Source: Fratercula arctica | Lineage: Eukaryota > Chordata > Aves > Charadriiformes > Alcidae | NCBI GenBank assembly: GCA_947846985.1 | Contig: CANTUZ010000001.1 | Coordinates: 187,101,455 to 187,165,454 of the forward strand | DNA: 64,000 bases | Direction of reading: 5' to 3' | In this document: positions 47,201 to 61,200 of the stretch, piece after piece | Numbering within the stretch: position 1 is the first letter of the stretch | Layout: each line of letters begins with the position of its first letter | Program-made: the position numbers and the translations under genes | Notes under the pieces: model-generated | What the model saw: only the letters and a program-made list of their open reading frames with translations | What the model was told of the DNA's origin: nothing | The model's database searches: none

Positions 47201-49870
47201 TGTGTGGCCCAGGGTGTTACACATACAGCTGCGTGTACCCATCGCACAAGTATTTGATCTTGTTAAAGAGCACTAGTTAGCCAAATGTCCATGGGGGTCA
47301 CACACTGTTTTTGTGTAGAGACTGAGAAGTCCTGAATATATTTGACTGTTGATTATATTAACAGCACCTCTTGCCTCCATTGGCTGTTCTTGTCACTTTT
47401 TTTGTTGGCAGATTCTCAAGCTTCTCTTAAAAGTGGGGAGGTGTGGGAAGGGAAGATTATTTTGGCAAGTACTAGGAAGAACTAAGGCTATATGTTGAGT
47501 TTGGTTTTGTCTTCTGCCAAAGAATATCTTTCCAGGGAATTGGAGAAATTGTTGTCCCATCCTATCCTGCTTCTTCAGAAGCCAGAGGGATTTCTGCTAC
47601 AGACTCCCTGAGGACAGGCTGGATGTGGTATTTTTTTCGGTGGGCAGCCACTGGTGTGTTAGGGTAGACCTACCATTTCTTGAAAACATTTGAGTGTACC
47701 TGTCCCAGCCTCACGTTACCAACAGTTCAGTCTTTCATTGTTGATTCAGCAAATATACTAAATGAAATGAAAGTGCAGTCTTGGAGGATTTTGTTCCCTC
47801 CCCAGGAATCCTGAGAGGTTTCAGAGGAGAGGTAAGCAACAATTGGAAGACTGGCTTTAAAATTACAGTATTACTGATGATGTTTAAGGAATGGAAAAGA
47901 CCTGAAAAACAAACTCTTACAGGAATTATCAGTCCTCTGATGTTTGATGTAAGCCATTGATGGTGTGAGAAATACAGTGATGATGATGAATAGGGAAATA
48001 AGGTTTTGATGTTTTCTTCTACAGTTACTCTGAACCTACTGAAATCACAAATGTTTTAAGTCTCATTTGCTTTACAGGACTGAGTTTAATTAATTAGAAC
48101 TAGGAACAGTCATGCATGTCTGTGAAAAGTGAGGATGAAGCACTTCTGCTCAGATGATCCCCTTCATCTCCACTCTGCATCCATTCTGCATAGGGGTAAA
48201 TAAATGAATAAGAGGCAAGGCTGTGAGGATAAGATCTATATTACCATCTCTATCATGTTCACCTTTACCTTTCTTGTTTGAACTTCAAGTCATTGTACTT
48301 TATTCCAGGTTCAGACCAAAATTCCTTTATCTATGGTGTTGTTTTAGTTGGTCTGAGATCTGCCATACATGAACAGAATATCAGAGGAAGCTAGTTTATG
48401 ATTGTTTTAGAAAAGTTTTTGCTTTTCACTTCAGCACATATAATCTTCAAAAATAAAAGTCTGTGAATTGGTCTATTTAAGCTTTCTCTACTATTTGAAT
48501 GCATTGATTTAAGACAAAAGCTGTGAGGTGCTGGGGTTTTTTTAAAGCATTAACATAGTTTCCACATTCCTGTCTCCTCTTTTAAGTGGCAAAACACAAT
48601 TCTTTTGAAAATATACAGGGATAACACTTCATGCCTATACTTACAATATCAGGAGACAGGTTGTGAACTGTATTTCTTTGTCTTTCTCAGAAAGATAATT
48701 ATGAGTGTGGCAGAGAAAGAAATCCTTGGACTCAGTTTTGCAGGAACCGCCTGAAGCAGGCACTTCATTCAGTATCATGCTACTGCTGCTATGGGCAACA
48801 AGCCGTTTCAGTAGAACTTGGGATTTAATATACATTTAAACTTTTTCTCTGTGACCTCCCTTCCACCCATTCAGTTTCTTACAACTGGCTCTTATCAGCT
48901 TCTCAGTGATAGTTTTTGATTGGGAGTTGATGAGGCTACATTAAATTTTCCTGACACTTTGGATACTCAAACCCATGGCTTTCTTATGTAGCAGAACATT
49001 ATAACTTAAACCTGAGGGCAAATAACATGTATGTAAGCACTAATTTAACGAATCCTTGCTAGTACAACAACGTAGATTTGCAGAGACAGTAAGTGAAATT
49101 AGACACATTTCATCTTTTATCATTTTACTTTGCCACCTTGGACTTAAGGGAGGCATAAACTCTATTTAGTTTCTATGTAACTGCATATATGCATAGGCAG
49201 AGAAATGTGCACTTCAGAATGGATCTCTTAAGGCCAAGAAAGTTCAAATGTAATCCTCCCACTGCCACAGATCTGTCTGCAATTTTCTTTAAATTCAAGT
49301 AGAGATGCATAAATAGAAGCAGCAGAGCATCTGACCCATCACTCATATTCAGGACGGTTTCTCTGTTCAGATGTTTTTGCTAAAGTTACTCACTTTTGAG
49401 CAGTTCACTTTTTTTTTTTTTTTTTTTGAGAAACCGTGAAGGCATAAAGATATGAAGACCTGCATTATAGGATTGTCCATAGGGAAAGGAAAAAAATGAA
49501 TGCAGAACCACTTTTAACATACCAGTGTCTGCCTTGCAAAACTAATGTTATGGTGGACAGCTGAGACAAGAGTACACATTGTGTGTTGATGAGACAAAAA
49601 GCTTGTCCTGAACTTTTGCAGAGTCCTGAAAGAAAAATATTTTATTTATAAACAACTTTTCTGGGGAGAGGGAATTTTGTGGTGTGGGTATCATGTATCT
49701 ACTTTTGCCTGCCTAAGTGGAGTGCTTTGAAGGAAGCAAATCATATATGTCTAAGCCCAATTGGCGTCTCTCAAAATCTTTCTCTGCAGACCCCAAGGTC
49801 ATGTCTGAACATCTGCTTATTCTTTAATATAAGATTGAGAATGTGTAGTGAAACGCTAATGTAACTGCTT
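44211..49870. other. Long gene-free stretch with old repeat remnants
   Basis: Mostly unique AT-rich DNA. Old CR1/L3-like words occur at 46710-46925 (listed separately). Homopolymers include A17 at 46939-46955 and T19 at 49409-49427. Frames of 60-72 codons are not recognisable. Confidence 0.5.
46710..46925 (+). mobile_element. Old CR1/L3-like LINE remnant
   Basis: GCTGTAGCTTCATTGACTTA followed by CGCTGCTGATTTCCCTCAGTGAGG, then CACTGAAGTGCACAGAACTA and TCATGAGTAAGAGCAGG...GGATTTGGCC, correspond to word order I know from ancient CR1/L3-type 3' ends in amniotes. The two pieces at 46710-46790 and 46830-46925 may be parts of one element or two. Divergence is high. Confidence 0.45.
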
Positions 49871-49874
49871 TGTA

Positions 49875-50450
49875 GTGCCATGAGCGGGCAGGTCATGAAA
49901 AGCCAGCCAAGAGGGTAAATAAAATTAATACGGCATTGTTCAAGGGCCTGATTAGCACTATTTATCTGTCACTTGCTTTCAGTTTTGGAGATTTCATTGC
50001 ACCAAGCTTGAAGCTTAACATTTACTGTTTGGATCCTTCTTCCTGGTCTAGTTTGTCACAAACATCTAAAAGTTCGACTCCAAATGACTTTGATGGTGTC
50101 AGCTCTGTCAGCGCCAAAGCAAACACGGGGTATATGTTTACAGTCTCCTTTTTATACATGTCTGGGGCAAAAGAGCTATTGAAGCAAATTACTTCTCACC
50201 CACACAGAGGGTATTCCTTCAATGTCACAGCGGAGGTCATTGACGGGGCAACACAGAGAAGACAGCTTCCGAAGAGTGTGCTTTTTTCCGTAATGCCCAT
50301 CCAACTTTTCTCAAACACTCTTGAGAAAAATATGTTTAACCCTTTTATAATTAGCAAATGCAAATGCAAGAATAAGTCTTTAAAACTTTCAGCATCTGCA
50401 ATATTATATGAGGTTTGCAGGAATAGCCATCACATGACATAGTAGTCCCA
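49875..50450 (+). promoter_or_regulatory. Candidate conserved non-coding block overlapping a 168-codon open frame
   Basis: The sequence is balanced and free of repeats. It carries words such as AAAATTAATACGG, CTGATTAGCACTATTTATCTG, CTGTCACTTGC, GCACCAAGCTTGAAGC and CTGTCAGCGCCAAAG, with CpG sites retained where AT-rich desert DNA usually loses them. The frame 49936-50442 is the longest non-repeat frame in the window. Its product would be 168 residues, starting with a hydrophobic stretch (LISTIYLSLAFSF near residues 5-17). Further along are a C-terminal KCKCKNKS and no domain I recognise. It is either an enhancer in which stops happen to be absent, or a fast-evolving or lineage-specific gene. 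I favour the enhancer. Confidence 0.35.
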
Positions 50451-53400
50451 AAGTTCGGGTAACGGCCAGAACAATGCATCAGTTTTGCGTTTTAACAATA
50501 AATATTTGTGACTGCTAATCTGTTCAGTGAAGCTATATAATTTCTTGTTGATGTTGCTATACTGACCTCTGCAGGCTTTGGAAGTTTGGAACATTGTTTA
50601 CTGCAGTGATTGCTGTGACCCGGTATGCAGCTGAACGAGTCTGTAGGACCAAAACACTTGAGGGATAACGTACTTGTCTGAGAGCTTAGTTTCTTTTTAG
50701 TTCTAAACAACAAACTGTAAAAGAATTTAAAGTAATGATTTGAAAGTAAGTGTTCATGATGTTCAGAAAATGTTACTTTAAGAAAGAGTAAATTAAGTGA
50801 AAAAATCAGTATTTAAATGGTACTTTACAGATTTGGGGGTTTATGATATGAGCTGGTTATGAAGAAATACAGACATTTTAGATGAAAAAGTATTATTCCT
50901 ATTAATGACTGTGCAAAGCCTGTCTGTTAAAGAAATTCTGTTTTATATTTAATCCAATTTGATACAGTCCGCTATTCTGCTCCAAGATCTAGTTAAATTA
51001 AAAGTTGTATATGTTCAGTATAGGTTTTATAAGTATAACCTTTCTCCACTAGGACAGACACACCAGTATGAATAGTGATACCTAAGTGATGCAAACTTCC
51101 TCAGTTTCTGAGTTTCAGTATATTGAATTAAATTAATTTCACAGATACGGTATAATGCATGCATTAATTTAATCTGGGTTATTTTCTTTTAAATACTTAC
51201 CGCCTTTCTGGAGTTAAGTGTGTTCCTTATATTTATTCATGTCCAAATACAATTTTTCAATTAGGGTCTGACACTTCTTTTATACATATATATCATTTTT
51301 GTAACTTATAGTCATGTTTGGCTGACATACAGAGCTATGCCCTATACCTTGTTTATGTTAGAAACAAAGACTCTCTGAACTGCAGCTCTGTTTATAACTA
51401 TTTGTGGTTTAACAAATGACAAAATACAGAAGACTTAAAAATCTTGGTCTGGAAAAAATATCTCAGTCTGGTTTATGTTTTCATCTACTTTCCCCACATT
51501 TATTGATTTTGTTAACTGTTTCAGCCATTCACTGTACACTTCTCTGACCACATCGTATTTATGATGTATGCAGGTAACTGACATCTGAAGAAAAACAAAA
51601 CATACAGGATGAAGTCCTGGCTCCTCTGAAAGCTCCCATTGACTTTAGGAGAGCCAAGAATTTTCCCACTGCATTTTTTGTCTCTCTTGCTTCATCTTCA
51701 GAATTAAATGCTCTCCTGAACAAATTCAAAGTTTATCTAATGAATCTTATTCTGTAATAGGCTGACTGATTATACTCTGAGATATACAGACATATGGACA
51801 TTCCCATCTCCACTACTTGTTGAAAAAACTGCATTTTGAGATGGATTATCACTCACATTGCATTAAATTTTCTGTAATCCAGTGCTGGTAACTGAGAGTT
51901 GCCAAAAACTGGCTAAAATGGTGAACATTTGGCGGAAGCGGAAAATACCCATGGGAAGGTGCAAGATGCTTCTTTAAATATTTGGTTTCACATTCACTCC
52001 CTCAGTTTTATCTTTTCCAGTTTTTAGTGTTGTCAAAACAAATGATCTGAGATAACTGGAGATTTTGTCTGAGAAACGAAATATTTTGAGATTAGTATTC
52101 CATTTATCTGCCGCCATTTGCATTACCAAAGTCTCTTTTCCGTAATCTTCTAACTAGTCCAAGTGCTGGTCATCCTCTCGTGCTGACCCTGCCGTTCCCC
52201 ATGGTGCTCAGAGCTGTGGATGAAGGGATAAGGTTTTGTGCATTTACAGACTGCCTAACCCAACGGTTCTCATGCAGATCACGATCAGTGTCAGCAATGA
52301 TAGCAAAGTTTCTACAGAGCAAAATTCTGGCTACTACCATTCATGTGAGATACCTTCAAAGACTATATAGCTTTACATGGTACCCTGAGACGCATCCAGG
52401 AGCACACCTAATGTTTTCCAGCCACCAAAATAGCAGCCAATCTATGCCACTAAACTAGGGCTAATCTGAAGCAAAAACCATGCAAGTGTTTATAGTGAAG
52501 AATTTAGGTCCTCAGAATCAACTGTTTTACTCTGGAGATCTACTCCTTTTGCTCCACGCTATTTGCTGATGTTTAACATAGCCACATTGTCTTGCTCAGT
52601 CACATAGAAAATATTGACAGAGTTTGAGACTAAACCCCCGTGTCTTTACTGTCAAGGACTAGTCAGTGAGAATGAGCAAAGGTAGACTCATTTCTGGTTA
52701 CCAAGAAGTTTGTATAGCCTGGCAAAGTAGGAAAGAGCAACTGGAAGGGGAATGTGATTTCCCCCCTTGCCCTTCCCAAAAGGAAGCACTAGAAAATTGC
52801 AGGCAGAGGTGACATAACAGCAATGATGGTAATTGTCAGTCCATTCCCATGCTCAACCACACTGTCCACGCTGCAAACTGAAGCACTGAGGAACCTGCAG
52901 TGCCTTTATGGACATGTTTATGCTGTCATACAGTGTAGTGCATAGAGGAAAGGTCTAGGCTTTGATGTAGCAAGAGGTGTTCTGGCTCTAGGACACTACA
53001 CCTACATAATACCTTTACAGCAACGACTGATCAGGGCATGTGCCTGGAGCTGAATGCTGGAGGGCCTTGCGTCCACATTGCAATGGGGCATGTTAGGGTG
53101 CTGCCTCTGGGCATGGCTTCAACTGTGGTTCCACCAAGAGGGAAACTGCTCAGAGTCTACCAGCAGTGTCTCCAGTGCATACTGCAAGTCTCCAGGTATA
53201 AATACAAAGCAAACTGGAACCGGAAAAACTCTCCACAGCATGCTAAATTAATAACCTGCATATGCACCCTAAGCACAGGTACCGGAACAGTTTAGCTACC
53301 GCAGCATAATTAACCAGGGGAGTTATGATGTGACTTTTTTTCAAGGACACTTCAGGACTGTTAAGACATTCAGTATACAACTGACGAATTAACCTGGAAT

Positions 53401-56400
53401 ATAGGCCGGAGGACCACTGAAACTTAAGACATGAGATTTTTACTACTAGTTGCATCTAGACCATGTAGTAAATTTCAAAGCTCTATAGAAATGCAGCTCA
53501 TTGTATTTGAAATACAGCTTTTTGTGTACTGATCCCAGATTACACCACCTGGACAACTGATTTGAGAAGCCACTGAACCCTTGTCCTGACCATCAGTCTT
53601 GATTGCTTGGTGTTCATATCAAGTGTGTACTGTAATGTGAATAATTATTCAGTGTTACAGTCCCACACTTTTCTGTTTTGATGGAAATTTGGGGCAGGAT
53701 CATGGCCTGATTCTGTCAATGTAAAGACCATAGTTTTGCTTTTGCCCTAGAAGTTTCTAATTTGTGCTCATTTCTCTCTTGAATCTCTGTGAAAGCAGTT
53801 AAGCAGGATGTCAGCTCCTTTTTATTTTTCTAAGTGCAAGCCTTGTTACGTTTTCCTTAATCTTCCATCTGTATGGTGACATGTAAAACTAAAGCTTGAC
53901 CATTTAAGAGTTCGGCAATACCCAGCCTCCCAGCAGGCCCCCCCCAGGGCACCGTGTCAGATGGTATTAGCAGAAGAACCAAAGCAAGTGTCCTTGCTGC
54001 ACTGCTTGGGCACATATAATCGGAGCACTCTGGAATCACAGAGTGCGGTCTGTACAACAAACTGTAAGCTCCCTTTAGCCCATAGTAGAGCTTTCAATAC
54101 GTGCCCTTACAACTCAGCTGTATTACAGTAGCTCTAAGAAGTAGCAGTGAAGCAGTAAAACAGCATCTTTCCCTATTTCCCCTATTAAAGCCCATTTTCT
54201 GGTAGGGGTGTAAAGCTGTCAGTGTAGCGCCAGATACACCTCATTGTGTACTACTACTCCTACACAAAGGTGCTTTAAGTTTCTTTATGCTATTCAGGGG
54301 ACACAAAGCAGATGCAATAGGGACTGTGCTCTGCCCATTTTTGAAGCATCTGTGGTGCTATTTATGCAATAGACTATATTTGGTACCTCATTACTGATAT
54401 AAGCAGAAGCATCACCCATCAATTGCAAAGAGATTTTCCTTTGCATACCTCAGAGGCTGAACTTGATCCAGCACTTCTGAGACACTGGGCATAAAGTGTT
54501 TTTTCACTGAAGTTCTTTGATTCGCAAAAATCCCCACTATAGGATGTGTAGTGTGCAAATAGACTTTGCACTCTACTGTAACTATCAGTAATGGTATGCA
54601 GGCTACAATTTAAGGAGAACTATTAGCTTTCTGAGATGTTAAATTACTGCAGAGCATGCAATAATAATAATATGGGAAAAGACAGCACCCTAGTGGGTTG
54701 AAACAAAGAACATTGTGCAGCCCGATCGTATGCAGCCTCTGTAACAACACTCTTTTTCACACAAAAAAGTTCCTTCCTGGGGAGCATGGTTGTTATACAC
54801 TGACACTGTATTCTTCTTGCACAATGGCCTTGATTTGGTGAAGTACCTAATTCACACACGAGTCTCCAAGCAATTGAGTGGACTCACCTGAGCTAACACA
54901 GCTGTTCACGAACTCAAAGTTCGGCCTGTCCTTAAGACTTTACCTGAATGTAGCCTCTACAATTTAGTTGGCTTTCATGTTTTCTGACATAGGGCATTGG
55001 ATCTCCTTCAATTTCATTTATTAATTTTGTCTTCTTTTTTTATTATTTTTTTTATTTTATTTTTTAACTGATCTTGCTTATGTGTTAGATCTTCCAAGTA
55101 AAGTATCTAATGCAGGTTTTTTTAGTTTAATGCTGTCAGTGCCAGGACTTTTTTCTTTTTTTAGCACAGCTTACAACCAAGCTGACCACACAGAGCATCC
55201 CATTATTTGGCAAGTGGCTGAAAAATGGAGTAGAAAGAAATCTACGTTTTGTGAAATTCTCCTGTGCTTATTTAGACCAGGAAAAGAAACTGAGCTCAGA
55301 TTAAAACCAAGTTCAAAATTAAACATTTTAACCACAAAAGAAGAGGGAGACAAATGGCATAATCTGGAAATATACTTCCAGGGTGGTCTGACCCATTGGT
55401 ACATAATGACTCAAAGTCTTGGCCATGCTAAGCTTCTGTCTTTCATTTAAATACTGCTGGGGTGCTGCCATATTTTCTTGAATTTCCTGTCCCATAATGA
55501 AAAGAAGTGAATGGCCAAAAAATAAAGAAAAAAAAAAAGAAGCATTAGAAACTAGTAATCAATCCAGCAACTTAGCTTTCTCTATGTGCCTTAAGAATCA
55601 TTTTTGCATTTTTCAAAAAAATCCCCATATTTACATAAAGTGGATGTGTTTTGCAGGTGAGAAGTGAGAACCTCAGGTATCCTCCTCTGAGGTAAAGGTC
55701 TTTGGCTACAAGGTTAGACAGCCAGACAATTTCTTCTGGTTCCTGAATGAAAAGAAAATCAAAGGCCTACTGCCTTGAAGAATAAGATTGTCCGTGTATT
55801 TTTATGCCTATGTATGTACGGCAACAGACCTCCTGCTACAGTATCAACACAAAAAATACGGAACAAGTTATGTCTTTTAAATGAATGCTGTGTTTAGCAA
55901 AACAATCTGTTAACAACTGTCATCTTGTTTGCACAGAAATAAATAAGGTCCGGTTTTATATTGCAACACGTAGCCAACAACCGTCTGGCTTTCAGAGGAG
56001 TGTATTACAGCAGTGGTTTTGTCCATTTCTGTTCCCTTCCCAGGGTATCCTGGCAAACCGGTTTGTTAACTGTAGCCCCCATACCAGTGAATTCTCAACT
56101 GATGTTGGCAAGTGGTCAGTGCTCTTGGCTTCATTAAAAAAACACTGCTCCTCATCTACTCAAATTAGTTGGAAGAAACTTCCGGATTTGTATTTACAGG
56201 TCTTTCTTCCAGTAGAGTTACATGTTATCAGTCAGGAAAGAGTACCGCAACGTCAGGGGCATTTGTAACTAGCCTTATCTCCCATCCCAAAGTCTGAGTC
56301 AACATCTACAGCTATCGATACACCTGTATTCTCATATCTTACATAGATCAGTATTGATTGGTATTAGCTGCTAAAAGTTCTCCTCAGTGATATGAAACTT

Positions 56401-58085
56401 TTTGATATTTTTGGCTACTCATTTGCTATTGTTGATCTTAATTTTTCAGGAAACTGAATATTCTCTTTGTCTGCCTATTTTGCTTCAGGACTGATGTAAA
56501 TGTTGCTAAGGGACCTTGACCTTTACCACAGGAGATGAATGTTGCATAGACTTGGAAAATATGGACCTTGTAGAGTTGTGTGATTAGGTGCATAATGTGG
56601 GCATCACAATTGGCAATACATTGTACAGAGAAATAGTGGACTTCCGTGATTTAACAAGAATTGTGCAAATATGCAGCCCTCAACATCATTTAGGAATTAA
56701 TCAAGTGCCCAAGCACCTCTTATGAGGACTTTGTATCAAGTAAGGAACTTGCCTAGGGACATAATACTAAAAGATCCCTACAAAACTCATTAATAGAAAC
56801 TACATCTTCGAATTTTTTAATTTAAATATATAATAGAAAAAGAAACAAGTTGCATCAACTTACTACTGGAACTTGAATTAGAGATAATACAATCCAGGGA
56901 TTACAAAAGTTTAAAAAGTGCTGAATAAATACATATTTTATATTTAGATAGCACCATTCCACCAAGACTTTTCAAAAAACAATTTTGACACTGATGTAAA
57001 TATTGTTTTGCCAGGCACTTATTCTGGGTACAAAAGGCTTCATTTTGTTGTCATTACTGACACATACTTTTCTCAGGAAGCACAATATACTCCAATAAAA
57101 ATGAGGGAATTGTTAAGTAGGACAGGTCCATTGTGACTCAGCTGCCTGCACATCCAGTTCTTATACAAGGGGGGGGGACAAGGAGTTTAGCTTAACCTTT
57201 GAAACAGGAGCAAAATTAGGTAAAGTTGTGTGAAGTCACTATATTTTTACCTGGCTATTATGGAAGTACTTTTAAATGCTACCAGGCAGTTCAGATAATA
57301 TAAAAATTCCAATACTGCCTTCGACTCGAGTCAAGGGTACACTTAAAGAGTTATTAGCACCCAGCAAAGTGTGTTAAGTCTGACATTCATGATGTCTCAG
57401 TTATTAAATAGATACTAGTACACGTACTGATTTTCTTATAAAACTTAATAATGATAATGACCTTTCCATTTAGAATCAGGCTTTCAATGCTGAAAACACC
57501 AGCAGATTTATAGAATTTAATGCTAGACGCAAATTACAGATCATTGTCAGTTTTTCACATATACAGAACCTGAAATGTATTTTTCACTTTTCATCTTGAA
57601 CATTCATGTGTCATAATGACCATCAAATGTATATATTTCTATGCATAGCTAACATAATCGATGTTACACTCAATTTATCATTTGATTTAGTGCTCCTCTG
57701 CACCAGTGCATTATTCCACTGAGATGATCTGCGCACTATAGTGCCTCTTAATGTTAAAAAAAAAATTGTGCCAGGGACTCTGCTGCTGCTACTAAACAAC
57801 AGAGGAGATGTTTTGTGTGGCAAAACATCGTCCTCAAACAGACTAGTATATAAATCATTTTGGGGCAAAGAGTGAAAGCAGACACGGAGGCTGTTGTTTT
57901 GCCATTTGCTGTTACAACACTACTGCAGGGATTTTTCTTTTTAGGCACGCCGAGTGGCGGTAAGATAGACTCGTAAAGAAAATGCCAGACATTGCTAAAT
58001 ACTGAAAATAATTTGGCCTGGGGCGCTCAGCTTAGTCAAAATTATTGCATTTCAAGGACCGGGTTTTCATCTACTAAAAAAATCA
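50451..58085. other. Long gene-free stretch
   Basis: About 7.6 kb without a recognisable exon. Old CR1/L3-like words lie at 51605-51675. Frames at 52180-52458 (92 codons), 55082-55450 (122 codons) and 55885-56268 (127 codons) show no known domain. A G9 run lies near 57171. An AT-rich T-run area lies at 55025-55070. Confidence 0.5.
51605..51675. mobile_element. Old CR1/L3-like LINE scrap
   Basis: ATGAAGTCCTGGCTCCTCTG, then AGCTCCCATTGACTTTAGG and AGCCAAGAATTTTCCCACTG, follow the order of a familiar ancient amniote LINE 3' segment. That segment has a GAAATCCTGGCCCC-like word, then CCCATTGACTTCAATGG, then a CAGGATTTCACCC-like word. About 70 bp are left. Confidence 0.5.
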
Positions 58086-58091
58086 ACATAT

Positions 58092-58206
58092 TTCCACTGA
58101 CTTCAATACGGCTACGCCAGCTTACATGAGCCCAGGATCTAGCCCATTTCAATAATGAATGAGAATAACTCCAATGGGGATTACAGCAGCTGAGAATTTG
58201 ACCCCT
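58092..58206 (+). mobile_element. Old CR1/L3-like LINE scrap, motif present twice
   Basis: CCACTGACTTCAATACGG...CTACGCCAGCTTACAT...CCAGGATCTAGCCCA is followed by a second, weaker copy: AATAACTCCAATGGGGATTA...CAGCAGCTGAGAATTTGACCCC. Both follow the ancient amniote word order of CCATTGACTTCAATGG, GTTACGCCAG and GGATCTGGCCC. A tandem 3'-end arrangement or two nested insertions could explain the doubling. Confidence 0.5.
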
Positions 58207-61200
58207 GACTCTCTGCTACACAGAGAAGATAAGGAATAATTTTTAGAATACTTAATATATTTTCCTATGCACAAACCAGGGGTTATTTCTAAAACAAACA
58301 AGCAAGAGTCTGTGCTTCAGTAGAGATGATTATAAGCAACAATGAATATGATGAAGGGAAACCATATTTCTTTTCTTTTTTTTTTTTTTCCCCAACAAGT
58401 CCTTTTCCCCAAACCTCTGTGCTATGATTCATATACCTTAATAACCCCTGTGCTTCTGACTAGCCACCTCATCCACGTCTGATTTTGTCTCAGTTATCTG
58501 AGGGGGCCAAGTTATGTGACGAACTACTTTTGAATACTGGTACTGTTAAAGGGTGCAACGTATGTGACTTCAGGGTTATTTACATGCAAAATAACAATTC
58601 TCGCAAAGTTTGCATCTCTGATAACTTCAGAAGTCCCTACTTAATGCCGGTGATTTTAGGGCAGACTATATAACTTTAAAGGTGGAAATTATCCACCTAA
58701 CTTCAGGTGGGATCCGAATTAATCTGAATGTGTCCCAGGGGGCAATGGAAGGGGAGAATTCATTTCACTTACTTGAGACTTCTACCCAAGGATGACATTA
58801 ATTGCACCCCAGAAGTGCCAGTTTCTCTCAACTGACTATAAAGGAAGCCAAAGAGGACTTGCACTGGTGTAGATGTCAATATTTGTCAGATTCCAACCTA
58901 ACTTCTTCTTTCCCTGAGAAAAGGAAAATTCCCTCATCTCCCCCAGGATGACCCTATCTTAAAGGACTGACTCCTACAGGATACTCTGTGATATTCTTTT
59001 TAACAGCATTTATTCTCAAGTGCTTTAGGATCAAGAGTCAAAGATGAAAGATGCTTGCTATAGATTGGGCAAGATTTCTGAGGAAGGGGTAAAGAGATAA
59101 AAGCAAAGGGCGAAAAATGTTGTCTCAGGAACTGGATAATACCATGCCAGCTATTTCCTCTTGTGGAGAAGACAGAGCTTGTCATTGGGTTCCCACAGGG
59201 AGCTCACAAAGCAGATTTTACTTGTTCTGCCCGCAAATTTTCTGAACAATGAGTACCTACTCCAGGAATTAAAGCTTATACCTCATTCACATAATGAAAT
59301 GCTAACACGGGAAGAAAGGAAGGTTCCAAGAAAGTGACTCTGAAAGATGTGAGCTTTTTCTTCCTAGACACAGGACCTCAAATGACTGTTAAATCACCTA
59401 AGACCAGGCAGTGAAATGAATGGCATCCTTCCCCTTTTTGAAAAACAACACACTGCTGTGCTATGTTTAGCTATCATTATCCAATCCAAAAAATTTAAGT
59501 CTATATGTGATCCAAGTCTCAAAGCAACCAGTTCAGCTAAAAGCTTGCAAAATTGTATTTTTTGAGCATGTTTATATAATTACATAAAAAATAACAGAGT
59601 TAAAGTTTTTTTTGGGGGGAAAAAAAAAACCCTTAATACACTAACACAGGGAATGTAAGAAGAGAAGCACAGTTAATACTTTGATTTAAAGTAACTGGAG
59701 AGCGTAAAAATACCAAATTTGTTATCTTTGAGGAGCCAATTTTTCTTTGGCTTTACAAAGAAACATGTGAGTTCTCTTTTTACAGACACTGGAAACTGCT
59801 AAGCATTAACAGGCAGGAATGGTTTACACAGTGATTGATATTAGCCAATTTTACAAAAATATGAGGGTATTACTTGTGCTGTACTCCATCTAATTATTTT
59901 TATTATTTTACCATGGCTGTGGTGAAACTCGGCCCCAAAATTCCAGGTCTGGATTAACTGTCCCATGAAATTTATAAGGGAAACAATTTATAGTGGGGTT
60001 TTGGTTAGTTAAAACCAGAAATGTATTTAGATCAAAATCACAGTTTTGAACACTGCTGGACAGGTGGGAAATTTGATTGTGGATGCCAGCTTATGGCCAA
60101 GATTGTTAATACATCAGGATAACTGCATAAAAGAACACTTCAGTGATTTTATTGCTGCATTTTTGCAGAATGTACTCATTTTGAAAATATTACATTTAAA
60201 TACTAACCATCTCTGAGGAACTAAGATGTTTGTTATCAGTGGCTTTGTACAATTAATGCAGAGTCAATCTTTAATATTAAAGAAAGAAGCTGGCCTAAAC
60301 TTAGCAATTCAAAGTTAAAGACGACATTCTACATCCAATTCATCCTCTGGCGCCTTGTTATTGAAGAACATATAACGCTAACATCACACGCAGATCTGAG
60401 GCTCCACCATTACCCAAGCACAACAGGGTAAGCTAATGACAGTGTGTCAGCCTTTTGTTGGTCCGTGTCACAACCTTAACGTTACTTTGTGAGAAGAACT
60501 GCTGTCAGGGCATTTCAAGTTGCTTTTGAAATAGTGCCAAGAATGAGGAGACCCCACTGTCCAATTGCCTTTCCAGTATTAACAAACTATATGGGGGGGG
60601 TGAGGAATGAAGAAATTGCTCAGTTTGCATCTCAGTGCATGAAAAATCCTAAAGTGTTGCAGGGACAATTGATTATCTGGAGGGCACCACACCATTTCTG
60701 ACTGAAAAAGGCCCTTTCTGGCGTCCTACTGGTTATCTATAGGAACATTCCTTTTGTATTTTTCTTTCAACAACTGAGAAATGAAGAAGGGGTAGAAAAT
60801 GAGGTTATGGGGGAAAAAAAAATCAGGAGAGAAGAGTGTTTTGTAAGATTGCTAAGGTTCTCAGCCCCTTGTCTAGGGATAACCATTTTGTTTCCTTGGC
60901 AATACTCATCATATTACAGCAAATATTTAAATATTTCTTCATTTGTTCTTTAAGGACTTTGTTGCAATGGACCACACTCCCTACACTAAAAGTATATTGT
61001 CTGGATGAGAGCAAAATGGTCTTAAATGTAGCCGAGATGTTTTGAGGGAGATGTTAATTATCCAGCAAAAGTTCCACAATCTCTGTTGTGAATCATGAGT
61101 CTTTGTTACAATGAACAGGTAGCACTTACAGAGACAATAACATCGGAATAGTTTATTCCCGTGATGGGACTATTCACATGGTTAAAGAGCAGTTTATACT

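Noticed and set aside
55082..56268. Frames of 122 and 127 codons as exons of one gene
   Set aside because: Different composition, no shared domain and no defensible splice sites joining them.
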